Shown here in pieces: positions 1-7,164 of a DNA stretch of 64,000 nucleotides. The translations under genes and the position numbers were made by a program. The first letter of the stretch is position 1, and every line of letters begins with the position of its first letter. Below the pieces are notes generated by a model, which was not told where the DNA came from, made no database searches, and worked only from the letters and a program-made list of their open reading frames with translations. The stretch comes from JAPWJZ01 sp964575605 (lineage in GTDB: Bacteria; Pseudomonadota; Alphaproteobacteria; Micavibrionales; UBA2020): positions 11,140 through 75,139 of the forward strand of contig CAZNRN010000018.1 in NCBI GenBank assembly GCA_964575605.1, read 5' to 3'.

Positions 1-1892
1 AAGCTGTCGACCGGCCTGAAGTAACCCATCACGCGCGTCCACACTTGCGTCTTTTCACCGCAGTTAGGGCATTTCTCCTGCTCGCCATTCAGGTAGCCGT
101 GGGTGTTGCAAACCGAGAAAACCGGGGTCACCGTGATATACGGCAACTGATAATTCTCTATGACTTTCCTGATAAATCTTTTACATGCTTCCGCGCTTGA
201 AAGTTTTTCATTCATGTAGAGGTGCAGGACGGTGCCGCCTGTATATTTACACTGTAACTGGTTCTGCAACTCAAGCGCCTCGAAGGGGTCATCGGTATAC
301 CCCACTGGCACCTGCGAAGAGTTCGTATAATATATATTTTTTTCGTGGCCTGCCTGAATAATATCCGCATAACGTTTCTTATCTTCTTTGGCGAAGCGAT
401 AGGTGGTGCCCTCGGCCGGAGTGGCCTCAAGATTGTAGAGATTGCCGGTTTCTTCCTGATACCTGCGGATTTTTTCTCGCATGTGGTCAAGGATTCCAAT
501 GCATATATCGATACCTTTTTGGGAGGTTAAGTCGATAGTGTCATTTGAGAAATTCCTCAGCATCTCGTTCATCCCATTGACGCCGATGGTGCTGAAATGA
601 TTTCTCAGAAAGGGCAGATAGCGCGCCGTATAAGGGTAGAGACCTCTATTATACATCTCTTGAACGAAAGCGCGCTTCTTCTCAAGCGTGGAGCGCGTAA
701 TGTCCATCAACCTATCGAGTTCGTTCATCAGGCCGCCAAAGTCTCCTTTGAAACGATAGCCAAGCCGGGCCATGTTGAGCGTTACAACTCCCAGTGATCC
801 TGTCATTTCTGCCGATCCAAACAACCCGTTTCCACGTTTTTGCAATTCTCTCAAATCAAGCTGAAGGCGGCAGCACATCGAGCGTACGGCTCCGGGGGAG
901 TATGCCTCAGGATTTGGAGTGCGTTCGCCATTCGCACCTCGCTTCCATTGACTGCCGACAAAATTCTGGAAGTAAGACGATCCAACTTTGGCGGTATTCT
1001 CGAAGATCGCCGTGGCCACCTTGCTGTCCCAGCTGAAATCGTCAGTAATGTTGACTGTAGGAATGGGAAAGGTGAAGGGTTGACCGTTAGAGTCACCCTC
1101 AGTCATCACTTCGTAATACGCGATGTTGATCATTTCCATCTCGGGCTGGAAGTGACCATATGTCATGTCTTCAAGATTGCGGATACCCAGATCTCTGGCG
1201 CGCGCGATTGCCAGCAGGGGTTCATCTTGGAGACCGTGGAAGAGGTGGACGTCCCTTGCCGTGGGAATATTCTTCTTTAGATCATCGGGAACTGTGATAT
1301 CGAGCGTAATATTCGTGAAGGGAGATTGCCCCCATCTGGCGGGCACGTTGAGGTTGTACACGAACTGACGAATGGCTTTCTTGATTTCTTTAAAGGTTAA
1401 TTGATCTCTGAAAACATAGGGCGCTAGATAAGTATCGAAGCTGCTGAAGGCCTGTGCTCCGGCCCATTCCGATTGCAGAATTCCAAGAAAATTGGACATC
1501 TGCCCGAGGGCCTCTCTGAAATGGCGGGGCGGTCGCGAAGAAACCCGTCCGGATACGCCACTAAAGCCGTCATTTAGCAGTTGCCGGAGACTCCATCCGG
1601 CGCAATACCCCGTGAGACAATCCAGGTCATGTATATGAATATCGCCTTCACGATGCGCCCTTCCTTCTTCCGCGCTATAGACGCTGTCAAGCCAGTAATT
1701 GGCGATCACTTTTCCGGCGAGGTTATTGATCATTCCTGCATTTGAATAACCCGTGTTGGCGTTCGCATTAATCCGCCAATCTTCTTTAGCGATATATTCC
1801 ATCACAGCTTGAGTGCAATCTATTCTGGTGCTGGAAAAGATATGTTCGATAGGCAAAACAATCGCCTTCGCAGAATGCTGCGGTGCCTTCAT
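1..1892 (-). CDS. nrdD: Anaerobic ribonucleoside-triphosphate reductase, class III (3' end cut by window)
   Basis: Oxygen-independent reduction of NTPs to dNTPs by a glycyl-radical enzyme in the cytoplasm. One open frame runs for 630 codons from ATG 1892 to the left edge. The N-terminal part reads INANANTGYSN and REGDIHIHDLDCLTGYC, typical of NrdD. Near the edge the zinc-binding segment CPNCGEKTQ is followed by RVMGY, which aligns with the radical-glycine loop (RVCGY in E. coli), so the catalytic Gly is inside the window and only a short tail is missing. The start has a strong Shine-Dalgarno (GGAGGAAACTA). An FNR-type box lies 107 bp upstream, which fits anaerobic expression. The activase nrdG is not seen and may lie off the left edge. 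The family call is secure. Confidence 0.95.
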   Translation of the reverse strand, partial: MKAPQHSAKAIVLPIEHIFSSTRIDCTQAVMEYIAKEDWRINANANTGYSNAGMINNLAGKVIANYWLDSVYSAEEGRAHREGDIHIHDLDCLTGYCAGWSLRQLLNDGFSGVSGRVSSRPPRHFREALGQMSNFLGILQSEWAGAQAFSSFDTYLAPYVFRDQLTFKEIKKAIRQFVYNLNVPARWGQSPFTNITLDITVPDDLKKNIPTARDVHLFHGLQDEPLLAIARARDLGIRNLEDMTYGHFQPEMEMINIAYYEVMTEGDSNGQPFTFPIPTVNITDDFSWDSKVATAIFENTAKVGSSYFQNFVGSQWKRGANGERTPNPEAYSPGAVRSMCCRLQLDLRELQKRGNGLFGSAEMTGSLGVVTLNMARLGYRFKGDFGGLMNELDRLMDITRSTLEKKRAFVQEMYNRGLYPYTARYLPFLRNHFSTIGVNGMNEMLRNFSNDTIDLTSQKGIDICIGILDHMREKIRRYQEETGNLYNLEATPAEGTTYRFAKEDKKRYADIIQAGHEKNIYYTNSSQVPVGYTDDPFEALELQNQLQCKYTGGTVLHLYMNEKLSSAEACKRFIRKVIENYQLPYITVTPVFSVCNTHGYLNGEQEKCPNCGEKTQVWTRVMGYFRPVDS

Positions 1893-1945
1893 TAGTTTCC
1901 TCCGTAATATTCGCTCGATGTGTTTTTTTATTTTCGTTAAGGAGA

Positions 1946-1987
1946 CACAAGAGCTTGTGCCTGTAGGAATCAAGATACCCTACAGGC
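1946..1987. repeat. Two adjoining inverted repeats in the nrdD promoter/leader
   Basis: CACAAG-AG-CTTGTG occupies 1946-1959. GCCTGTAGG at 1959-1967 and CCTACAGGC at 1979-1987 form a perfect 9-bp inverted repeat with an 11-nt spacer. They lie between the FNR-type box (2000-2013) and nrdD, over the predicted -10 (TATCTT on the minus strand, 1977-1972) and start point (about 1965). They could be an operator or a leader hairpin; no family is recognised. Confidence 0.4.
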
Positions 1988-1999
1988 GGAAAAATAAAT

Positions 2000-2013
2000 T
2001 TGATCTGGGTCAA
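2000..2013 (-). promoter_or_regulatory. FNR-type box upstream of nrdD
   Basis: TTGATCTGGGTCAA matches TTGAT-N4-ATCAA in 9 of 10 defined bases. The centre at 2006.5 predicts a class II start at about 1965 for nrdD. Confidence 0.8.
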
Positions 2014-2064
2014 GTTTAATAAAGTTTTAACTTTACGGGGTGCGGTTAAATCCTGTTTTGCAGT

Positions 2065-2379
2065 TCAGAGAGAATCATCCGTATAGCCTATATCAATTGC
2101 CGCATTAAGATATTTGATGGCGCCGGCAATCCATACTCCCAGCCCCGTACCAATGAAGATTAGCCCTTCTCCTGTATATTGGATGGGCTCTTGGTTCAGG
2201 TCGCCAATCATTATAGTAGTGCAATATAAAGCTATTCCAAGCATCGCGATAACAGTGCCAATCGCAATCAGGATTTTTCCGCGTCTTAATCGCGCAGCAG
2301 CAGGGATCGGTGTTTTGGTCTGAGTTTCTATGACGGTTTTGTAAGGTATGACAGTACTGTCATTGTTTTTGTTTCTCAT
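2065..2379 (-). CDS. Small two-helix membrane protein, function unknown
   Basis: A 104-residue protein with a polar N-terminus, a hydrophobic helix at about residues 35-55 and a second at about 70-90, separated by a short loop, so probably an inner-membrane protein. The start overlaps the stop of the upstream TDT transporter (TAATG), so the two are translationally coupled and probably one operon. I do not recognise the family. The pairing suggests a small partner of the transporter, but only by position. Confidence 0.6.
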   Translation of the reverse strand: MRNKNNDSTVIPYKTVIETQTKTPIPAAARLRRGKILIAIGTVIAMLGIALYCTTIMIGDLNQEPIQYTGEGLIFIGTGLGVWIAGAIKYLNAAIDIGYTDDSL

Positions 2380-3503
2380 TACTCTCTCCTTTTTTTTAAA
2401 CTTATAGCTTTTGTGTGTTCTTTAGAGTTCGGTGGCGTTTCAAAGCCATTGCGTGCTAACAGTAGGGCTGCATAAAGGGGGCGGATAAGCAGGCTCATGA
2501 ATGTCAGAAACCATGCGACGATTCCGGCAAAAAGGAACGCGCGCGCGATAACCATAAGGGGCGCAATTTCGAAGATTAGGTGCATCTTGTAGGTGCACAC
2601 GCAATACATTCCGAGTGGAAAAACAAGCCCCCAATACAGAGGGTCGTAAGTAAATCTAAATTTTCTAACACCATGTCTCCATACGCCGAGAATCAGAAGC
2701 ATTGGTATCCACCATGTTGCCGTCGCCCAATACAGTATTGTGAAACTTTTTAAGAACGGCATAAGCTCCGCCAATGCCGATCCTTTTACGGCCTCTATAA
2801 AGTTGGCTCCAGCGAGTGTCGATATGGCAACGGAACCCATGTTGATCCAGTAAGGCGGAATCAAGTCAGAAGGCTCAAACCTGAAGAACATGTAGCGATA
2901 AAATATCAAAGAAATAATCCAAATATACAGCATCCCACCGAAAAGCCAGAAAGATAGCAGGAACATCAACGTAAATTCAGATCCACCCGGCATAGCTGGT
3001 TTAAGTAGTGATCCCAAAACGCAGACAGATTGAGTTGCTACAACTGCCACCAGCCATCCGCCATTAATACCCTCCTCGATCGGAGGCTTCTTTGCTTGTA
3101 CTGCTAGCAGCACAAAAATTGAGTAGGTGCATGTAGCCCATAGGCCTAAGCCCAGCCACCATAGTGCCGTCGCAAGGGCAGTATTGTTTTCAAACAGAAA
3201 GAATTGGGAACCTAGAACGTTCGTCGCTGCCACCGTGGTGAAAAAACCGAAGCCGCGCTTGTGCGACAACCAATCTGCGGCGAACTGCCGGCGGAAAAAG
3301 AGGGCCCGAGCCAAATACAGAGTCCAGAGAATGCCGTATGCCGCTATATTAATGTAAAAGAGGGCCTTTGCCAGTGCGTCTAGTGAGAAAATATGGCAAG
3401 CAATGGAGACAATGCCAGTTGCCATGACGAGTGCAAAATAAGCGGGATGAAGTCCGCTTAATTTCTTTTTAAGATAATCCGGAGCTGAAATCTGGTTGCA
3501 CAT
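2379..3503 (-). CDS. TDT/SLAC1-family transporter (TehA-like)
   Basis: Multi-helix membrane protein of 374 residues from the chosen start, with about ten hydrophobic helices. It opens with SGLHPAYFALVMATGIVS, the usual first helix of the tellurite-resistance/dicarboxylate transporter family (SLAC1 fold), whose members conduct anions or export dicarboxylates and sulfite. The substrate cannot be read from sequence. A start at 3524 is possible, but ATG 3503 is preferred: TATAAT (3515-3510) lies six bases before it, so the mRNA may be leaderless. The 16 bases ATATAATAAAGGTATG are identical to those at the hemN start (27812-27829). It overlaps a small membrane protein downstream. Confidence 0.85.
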   Translation of the reverse strand: MCNQISAPDYLKKKLSGLHPAYFALVMATGIVSIACHIFSLDALAKALFYINIAAYGILWTLYLARALFFRRQFAADWLSHKRGFGFFTTVAATNVLGSQFFLFENNTALATALWWLGLGLWATCTYSIFVLLAVQAKKPPIEEGINGGWLVAVVATQSVCVLGSLLKPAMPGGSEFTLMFLLSFWLFGGMLYIWIISLIFYRYMFFRFEPSDLIPPYWINMGSVAISTLAGANFIEAVKGSALAELMPFLKSFTILYWATATWWIPMLLILGVWRHGVRKFRFTYDPLYWGLVFPLGMYCVCTYKMHLIFEIAPLMVIARAFLFAGIVAWFLTFMSLLIRPLYAALLLARNGFETPPNSKEHTKAISLKKRRE

Positions 3504-3601
3504 ACCTTTATTATATGCCCGCATAACAGGGCTTGGTATCGGTGCAAGTCCTGCAGTCGCGCAGGAAACTAGGGAATATTTTGTCGGGGGTTATCCTACA
3601 A

Positions 3602-4234
3602 CTATTCGGACAGCTTATTCCTTATCGCATAACGGATAATATCAGCATTTGAGTGAAGTCCGGTTTTTTCCAGTATTCTGCTACGATAGGTGCTAATCGT
3701 TTTAACGCTTAAACCCAATTTTGTGCCAATATCCGAAATCGATAAACCAGAGGCAATCATCAAAAATACCTCATATTCCCGAGTCGATAAATTTTGATGC
3801 AGATCTCGCGTATCATTGCTTGTCGCCAGATGTTCGGCAATTTGCTCTGCCATGGTCTCGCTAATGTAACGGCGCCCGCCCATGACAGCGCGTATCGCCC
3901 GGATTAGTTCATCCGACGCGTTTTCCTTGGTCAAATATCCCGCCGCGCCGCCACGAAGGGCCTGAACGATAAACTGGCGATCATCGTACATACTCAAGAT
4001 CAGTATAGGCAGCTTGGGATGGGCATCTTTAATTTGTGGAAGGATGTTCAGGCTATTCTTATCACTCATAGAAATGTCAAGTATCAAAATACTCCATTGG
4101 CTATTCTGCAATTTTTGCAATGTTGCCACGCAAGTAGAAGTTTCCTGCACTTCGGCATTCGGAAACTCATCTTCCAAAATGCGTCGTAGGCCAGAGCGAA
4201 ACATGGCATGGTCATCTGCCAGAAGAATTTTCAT
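3602..4234 (-). CDS. NarL/FixJ-type response regulator
   Basis: 210-residue two-domain regulator. The receiver domain (about 1-120) has the acidic pair DD at 7-8, phospho-acceptor Asp53 in LILDISM and the conserved Lys in GYLTKENA. The C-terminal LuxR-type helix-turn-helix (about 148-208) contains LSTREYEVFLMIASGLS and GLSVKTISTYRSRILEK. Its ATG overlaps the stop of the upstream sensor kinase (4 bp), so they are an operon and almost certainly a cognate pair. Position in a nitrate/nitrite block suggests control of anaerobic genes, but the signal and targets are not visible. Confidence 0.93.
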   Translation of the reverse strand: MKILLADDHAMFRSGLRRILEDEFPNAEVQETSTCVATLQKLQNSQWSILILDISMSDKNSLNILPQIKDAHPKLPILILSMYDDRQFIVQALRGGAAGYLTKENASDELIRAIRAVMGGRRYISETMAEQIAEHLATSNDTRDLHQNLSTREYEVFLMIASGLSISDIGTKLGLSVKTISTYRSRILEKTGLHSNADIIRYAIRNKLSE

Positions 4235-6006
4235 GATGTGGTTCCTTTGTTACCCGTTCGGGAAGCCCGTACTGTTATGATCGTACCTTTATCTGGCGCT
4301 CGCTCGATTAAAAACACTCCTCCGATCAGGTGAGCACGTTCGCGCATGCCAATGATGCCTAGCGACTCGCGGCCCATGCTATTAGTGTCAAAACCTTTTC
4401 CGTTATCGCGAATGGAAAGGAGGATAGTTTCCTCGCCTTCCATTCGAAGTTCAATTGTGACGAGACTGGCCTCGGCATGACGCGTAACATTCGTTAAGGC
4501 CTCTTGCACGATACGGTAAAGGGCCGTTGCTACCAGCCAATCCACTGGCTGCGCCAAGCGGACACTCTCTACTTCCACAGCGAGATTTGTATTATCTTGG
4601 ACTTCTCGGGCCAGTTTCTCAATAGCAGCCGAAAGACCCATATTGTCTAGGACCGGGGGACGAATTTCTGAAGAAATTCGCCGTATAAACCCGATAATGT
4701 TATCTATCTTGTCGGACATTGAGACTATGTCAGTTTGGATAGGATGGCCTGACATTCCTTTTGGTTGGCATTGCCCGCACTTTTTTTTCAATCTGGTGAG
4801 GTCTATTTTTAAACTTGTCAAAACTTGTCCTGCCTCGTCATGCAGGTCGCGGGCGATCCGCTGCGCTTCTGACTCCCGAGCGGTTTGCAAATGGCGAGCC
4901 AGCATATCAAGTCTGTTATGTGCTTCCCTCAGTTCCTTGTGTCTTACTGAGAGAGATTCTGCCATTGCGTTAAAGGTGCGGGCCATTTCCTGTAACTCGC
5001 CCGTGCCTAGCGGAACGGCAGTTCTTGCAGAAAAATCACCCTGCCCGAATCGGCGCAGGCCGCGAGATAAAGTGCGCAGATAACGAATAAGGACTACCTC
5101 CTCGAAGAGCATTACAGAAATGATTGTGCAGAGTGTCAGAAGGAATAGCAGGCCAATCATGCGGTAGAATACGCCGTTGGCTTTTCGAAAAATAAGATCG
5201 TGGGGTAGCCCAGAAGCAATCATAACACCTGGCAGTCCCTCCATCGGTGCAAGGGCAAATGTCTGCACTTTACCGCCAATAACTGCTCGAAGTGAATTCT
5301 TTCCCTGTCTTTTCTTTTCAGCAAGCTCAGGTATTTGTGTGCCGAGAGCAACGACTGTGTCTTCTGGTTTAGCGGAGCTTGCCAGCACACTGCCTTCTCG
5401 GTCAGTAACAATAAGAAGGTGCTCAGTTGGAAGCTCAATTTCATCGGTTAAGCGGGAAAGCCATTGAAGATCGATGGCGACGAAGACGATCCGCTGGACT
5501 GAATTTTTAGAGTTCCTGACTGCATAGGCCAAATGCAGAATCGGACGCTTTACGATAGGGCCTATGACATAAACCCCTGTCTCTATTTCCTGCGACGATG
5601 ACGCCCTCCTGACTGCGTCGTAATCGTGCATGTTAAGTGGGGCGGGTAACGGATGGGCGCTGCTGATGACATCACCTGCCGGGGTCAGAATGGCAATGTT
5701 TGCCAGTTGCGGATAGCCAGATAGCAGCGCGGGAAGCAGCGCGGGGTCCTTATCTTTTTTTGTGCTATCTGCTAACTGACCGGCCAGCCAGCGCAAAAGG
5801 CGTTTGGCACCCGTCATCTGGTAAAAATGTTCCCGCGAGATCAGGCTTACGATGTGGTGTGTGTCTTCCTCCATGCGCGCCAACGCCGCGACACGTTCAT
5901 TGTTGGCGATATAAAAGGCAAATAGGATAGCGGGGAGCGTTGCCAGACAGACAAGCATAACCATTCGTCCCCGTAGGGACAACGCCAACGAGACAATCTT
6001 TCCCAT
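4231..6006 (-). CDS. Membrane sensor histidine kinase (HisKA_3 type)
   Basis: 591 residues from ATG 6006 (a TTG at 6009 is in frame). Transmembrane helix about 16-34, a large periplasmic sensory region (probable double-Cache fold) to about 280, a second helix about 283-303, HAMP, then a coiled linker and a HisKA_3 dimerisation domain with RIARDLHDEAGQ (His about 389). An HATPase domain follows with RDNGKGFD and GIIGMRER. Directly after the H-box lies a CGQC motif, which could bind metal or sense redox. It is coupled to the response regulator by a 4-bp overlap. The FNR-type box at 6041-6054 is centred 41.5 bp from ATG 6006. NarX/NarQ P-box features were not recognised, so the ligand is unknown. 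Confidence 0.92.
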   Translation of the reverse strand: MGKIVSLALSLRGRMVMLVCLATLPAILFAFYIANNERVAALARMEEDTHHIVSLISREHFYQMTGAKRLLRWLAGQLADSTKKDKDPALLPALLSGYPQLANIAILTPAGDVISSAHPLPAPLNMHDYDAVRRASSSQEIETGVYVIGPIVKRPILHLAYAVRNSKNSVQRIVFVAIDLQWLSRLTDEIELPTEHLLIVTDREGSVLASSAKPEDTVVALGTQIPELAEKKRQGKNSLRAVIGGKVQTFALAPMEGLPGVMIASGLPHDLIFRKANGVFYRMIGLLFLLTLCTIISVMLFEEVVLIRYLRTLSRGLRRFGQGDFSARTAVPLGTGELQEMARTFNAMAESLSVRHKELREAHNRLDMLARHLQTARESEAQRIARDLHDEAGQVLTSLKIDLTRLKKKCGQCQPKGMSGHPIQTDIVSMSDKIDNIIGFIRRISSEIRPPVLDNMGLSAAIEKLAREVQDNTNLAVEVESVRLAQPVDWLVATALYRIVQEALTNVTRHAEASLVTIELRMEGEETILLSIRDNGKGFDTNSMGRESLGIIGMRERAHLIGGVFLIERAPDKGTIITVRASRTGNKGTTS

Positions 6007-6040
6007 CAAATCAGTTTTTCATGCTTTTTAGACGATGTAT

Positions 6041-6054
6041 TTGATTTAAATCAA
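6041..6054 (-). promoter_or_regulatory. Perfect FNR-type box upstream of the sensor kinase
   Basis: TTGATTTAAATCAA is a full match to the FNR consensus and a perfect palindrome. Its centre (6047.5) is exactly 41.5 bp from ATG 6006, which predicts transcription starting at or next to the start codon. Confidence 0.85.
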
Positions 6055-6135
6055 GTGAGTGCGGATGCAAATGTCCGGACGAAGTATTTCGATGGTCTGA
6101 ACCCGTCGGGAGCCCATTATTTCATAAAAAAGAAT

Positions 6136-6161
6136 CGATATTTTTCTTCAGAAAAATATCG
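6136..6161. repeat. Perfect 11-bp inverted repeat, 4-nt loop
   Basis: CGATATTTTTC (6136-6146), loop TTCA, GAAAAATATCG (6151-6161). The stem is A+T-rich with no following T-run, so it is more like an operator or a short regulatory hairpin than a rho-independent terminator. Confidence 0.5.
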
Positions 6162-6231
6162 AGGCCTGGTGGCTCACAGCTGTGCATATTGACCTAAGCC
6201 AATCCCATTGCTTGACAATAGGGGAGTCATT

Positions 6232-6312
6232 ATGACCGAGGATGAAGATTTCAATCTTTCGGCAAGGAACCGATTGTCCAACATCGATCTAAAATTGTTC
6301 CGGGATTCGTGA
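6232..6312 (+). CDS. Candidate 26-residue small ORF
   Basis: ATG at 6232 is preceded by a good Shine-Dalgarno (AGGGGAG, spacing about 5) and followed by 26 codons giving a short acidic-then-basic peptide that begins MTEDEDFNLSARNR, ending TGA. No hydrophobic segment and no recognised family. It lies in the divergent region between the FNR-box sensor kinase and an orphan gene. Supported only by the ribosome site; it could be a leader peptide or chance. Confidence 0.3.
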   Translation: MTEDEDFNLSARNRLSNIDLKLFRDS

Positions 6313-6397
6313 ATAGTGAGTTTGATATTAAGATTGCCGTCGGAAGCATAGTAACTGCAATCATTACTAACCCTAGCCGGGACAGCTATGGCCTCAA

Positions 6398-6784
6398 CTA
6401 TTCAATTATTTTTAAGGCGGGTGTCTCCTGTGCCATGAGGGCATGAGAATAACCGGAATGCCGGAGCTGTCTGCGTAAATTACAGGAGATCCACTGACAC
6501 AATTCTTTATTCAACCAGTCGAAGTTCACGTGGTTGAGGGGTATTTTCGTGAGCAGATTTTCGTCAACTATGACTTTCACCATGCAATCGGCAAATTCAA
6601 TTTTGAATGTCGGGAGATCCTCCAGACGATGTGTCTCCACATCGTAACTCCCGAATTCGAATTGAATGGTCTCGTTGGTGTCTGCGACACAGCTAATCTG
6701 CCGGTCCACAAGCACTTTGCGCAAACGCTGTATTGCAGGGTATACAACATGTCGCTTGAATTTTTTGAAGGCGTCGTTGCTCAT
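6398..6784 (-). CDS. Orphan soluble protein under an FNR-type box
   Basis: 128 residues from ATG 6784, chosen because GAGGAG lies 6-7 bases upstream; an in-frame ATG at 6832 would fall inside the leader hairpin. Begins MSNDAFKKFKRHVVYPAIQR; no signal peptide, membrane helix or known motif was recognised. The middle is acidic/aromatic (FEFGSYDVETHRLEDLP) and there are three Cys. The leader carries a perfect 14-bp hairpin (6812-6848), and an FNR-type box lies at 6947-6960. Function unknown; expression is probably anaerobic and possibly controlled in the leader. Confidence 0.65.
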   Translation of the reverse strand: MSNDAFKKFKRHVVYPAIQRLRKVLVDRQISCVADTNETIQFEFGSYDVETHRLEDLPTFKIEFADCMVKVIVDENLLTKIPLNHVNFDWLNKELCQWISCNLRRQLRHSGYSHALMAQETPALKIIE

Positions 6785-6811
6785 CTGGACTCCTCGACGT
6801 ACTTTAAAGAC

Positions 6812-6848
6812 CGTGTAATCCGCGCTGGGCATAGGCGCGGATTACACG
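6812..6848. repeat. Perfect 14-bp inverted repeat in the leader of the orphan gene
   Basis: CGTGTAATCCGCGC (6812-6825), 9-nt loop, GCGCGGATTACACG (6835-6848). It sits between the predicted FNR-dependent start (about 6912) and ATG 6784, in the transcribed leader. There is no U-run after the stem in the direction of transcription, so a simple terminator is unlikely. Confidence 0.75.
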
Positions 6849-6946
6849 TCTGCGGGTGTAAGTGTTATGCTCATTTGTTTAAATATCTCGGGCATGTAAA
6901 TAGTGGTTTAATGGATCAAACTTACGGCAAGGTTAGCAGCCGTGCA

Positions 6947-6960
6947 TTGATCCAGGTCAA
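6947..6960 (-). promoter_or_regulatory. FNR-type box upstream of the orphan gene
   Basis: TTGATCCAGGTCAA, 9 of 10 consensus bases. A class II start would be near 6912, giving a leader of about 128 nt containing the 14-bp hairpin. Confidence 0.75.
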
Positions 6961-7164
6961 TTTTGTTGGGTTCTTCTCGATCTTGAGCCCATCTTACAAA
7001 GAAGCGATGTCTATATGACCAGACGCGGCGCTATCAAGTGCATCCATAAATCAAAAAAGTCAACGATTCAAACAGCAAAAGGCTTTTAAATAATTAGGAG
7101 ATTGAGCTTCTTTTGATTAAACCCGACCGGCAAGTGCTATGTCATGCGGGTGCCAAAAAAGTTA

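Larger units (their letters stand above)
6010..6397. other. Intergenic stretch with FNR box, hairpin and possible small ORF
   Basis: 388 bases without a firm gene. It holds the FNR-type box (6041-6054), a perfect 11-bp hairpin (6136-6161), an imperfect box TTGACCTAAGCCAA (6189-6202) and a 26-codon candidate ORF (6232-6312). Nothing else was recognised between 6313 and 6397. Confidence 0.5.
6785..7164. other. Intergenic stretch between the orphan gene and the tyrosine phenol-lyase stop
   Basis: About 380 bases with no convincing gene. It holds the leader hairpin (6812-6848) and FNR-type box (6947-6960). The remainder to 7164 is A+T-rich and shows no clear terminator. A 162-codon plus-strand frame across 6530-7018 is antisense to the orphan gene and was not accepted. 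Confidence 0.5.

Noticed and set aside
3538..3552. TTG-N9-CAA inverted repeat upstream of the TDT gene as an FNR box
   Set aside because: 15 bp rather than 14 and only three conserved bases per half.
6189..6202. TTGACCTAAGCCAA as an FNR-type box
   Set aside because: The right half (GCCAA) departs from consensus and the spacing to ATG 6232 does not fit class II.
6530..7018. 162-codon plus-strand frame
   Set aside because: Runs through the orphan gene, its leader hairpin and the FNR-type box; no ribosome site. Kept only as a weak alternative to the minus-strand orphan.
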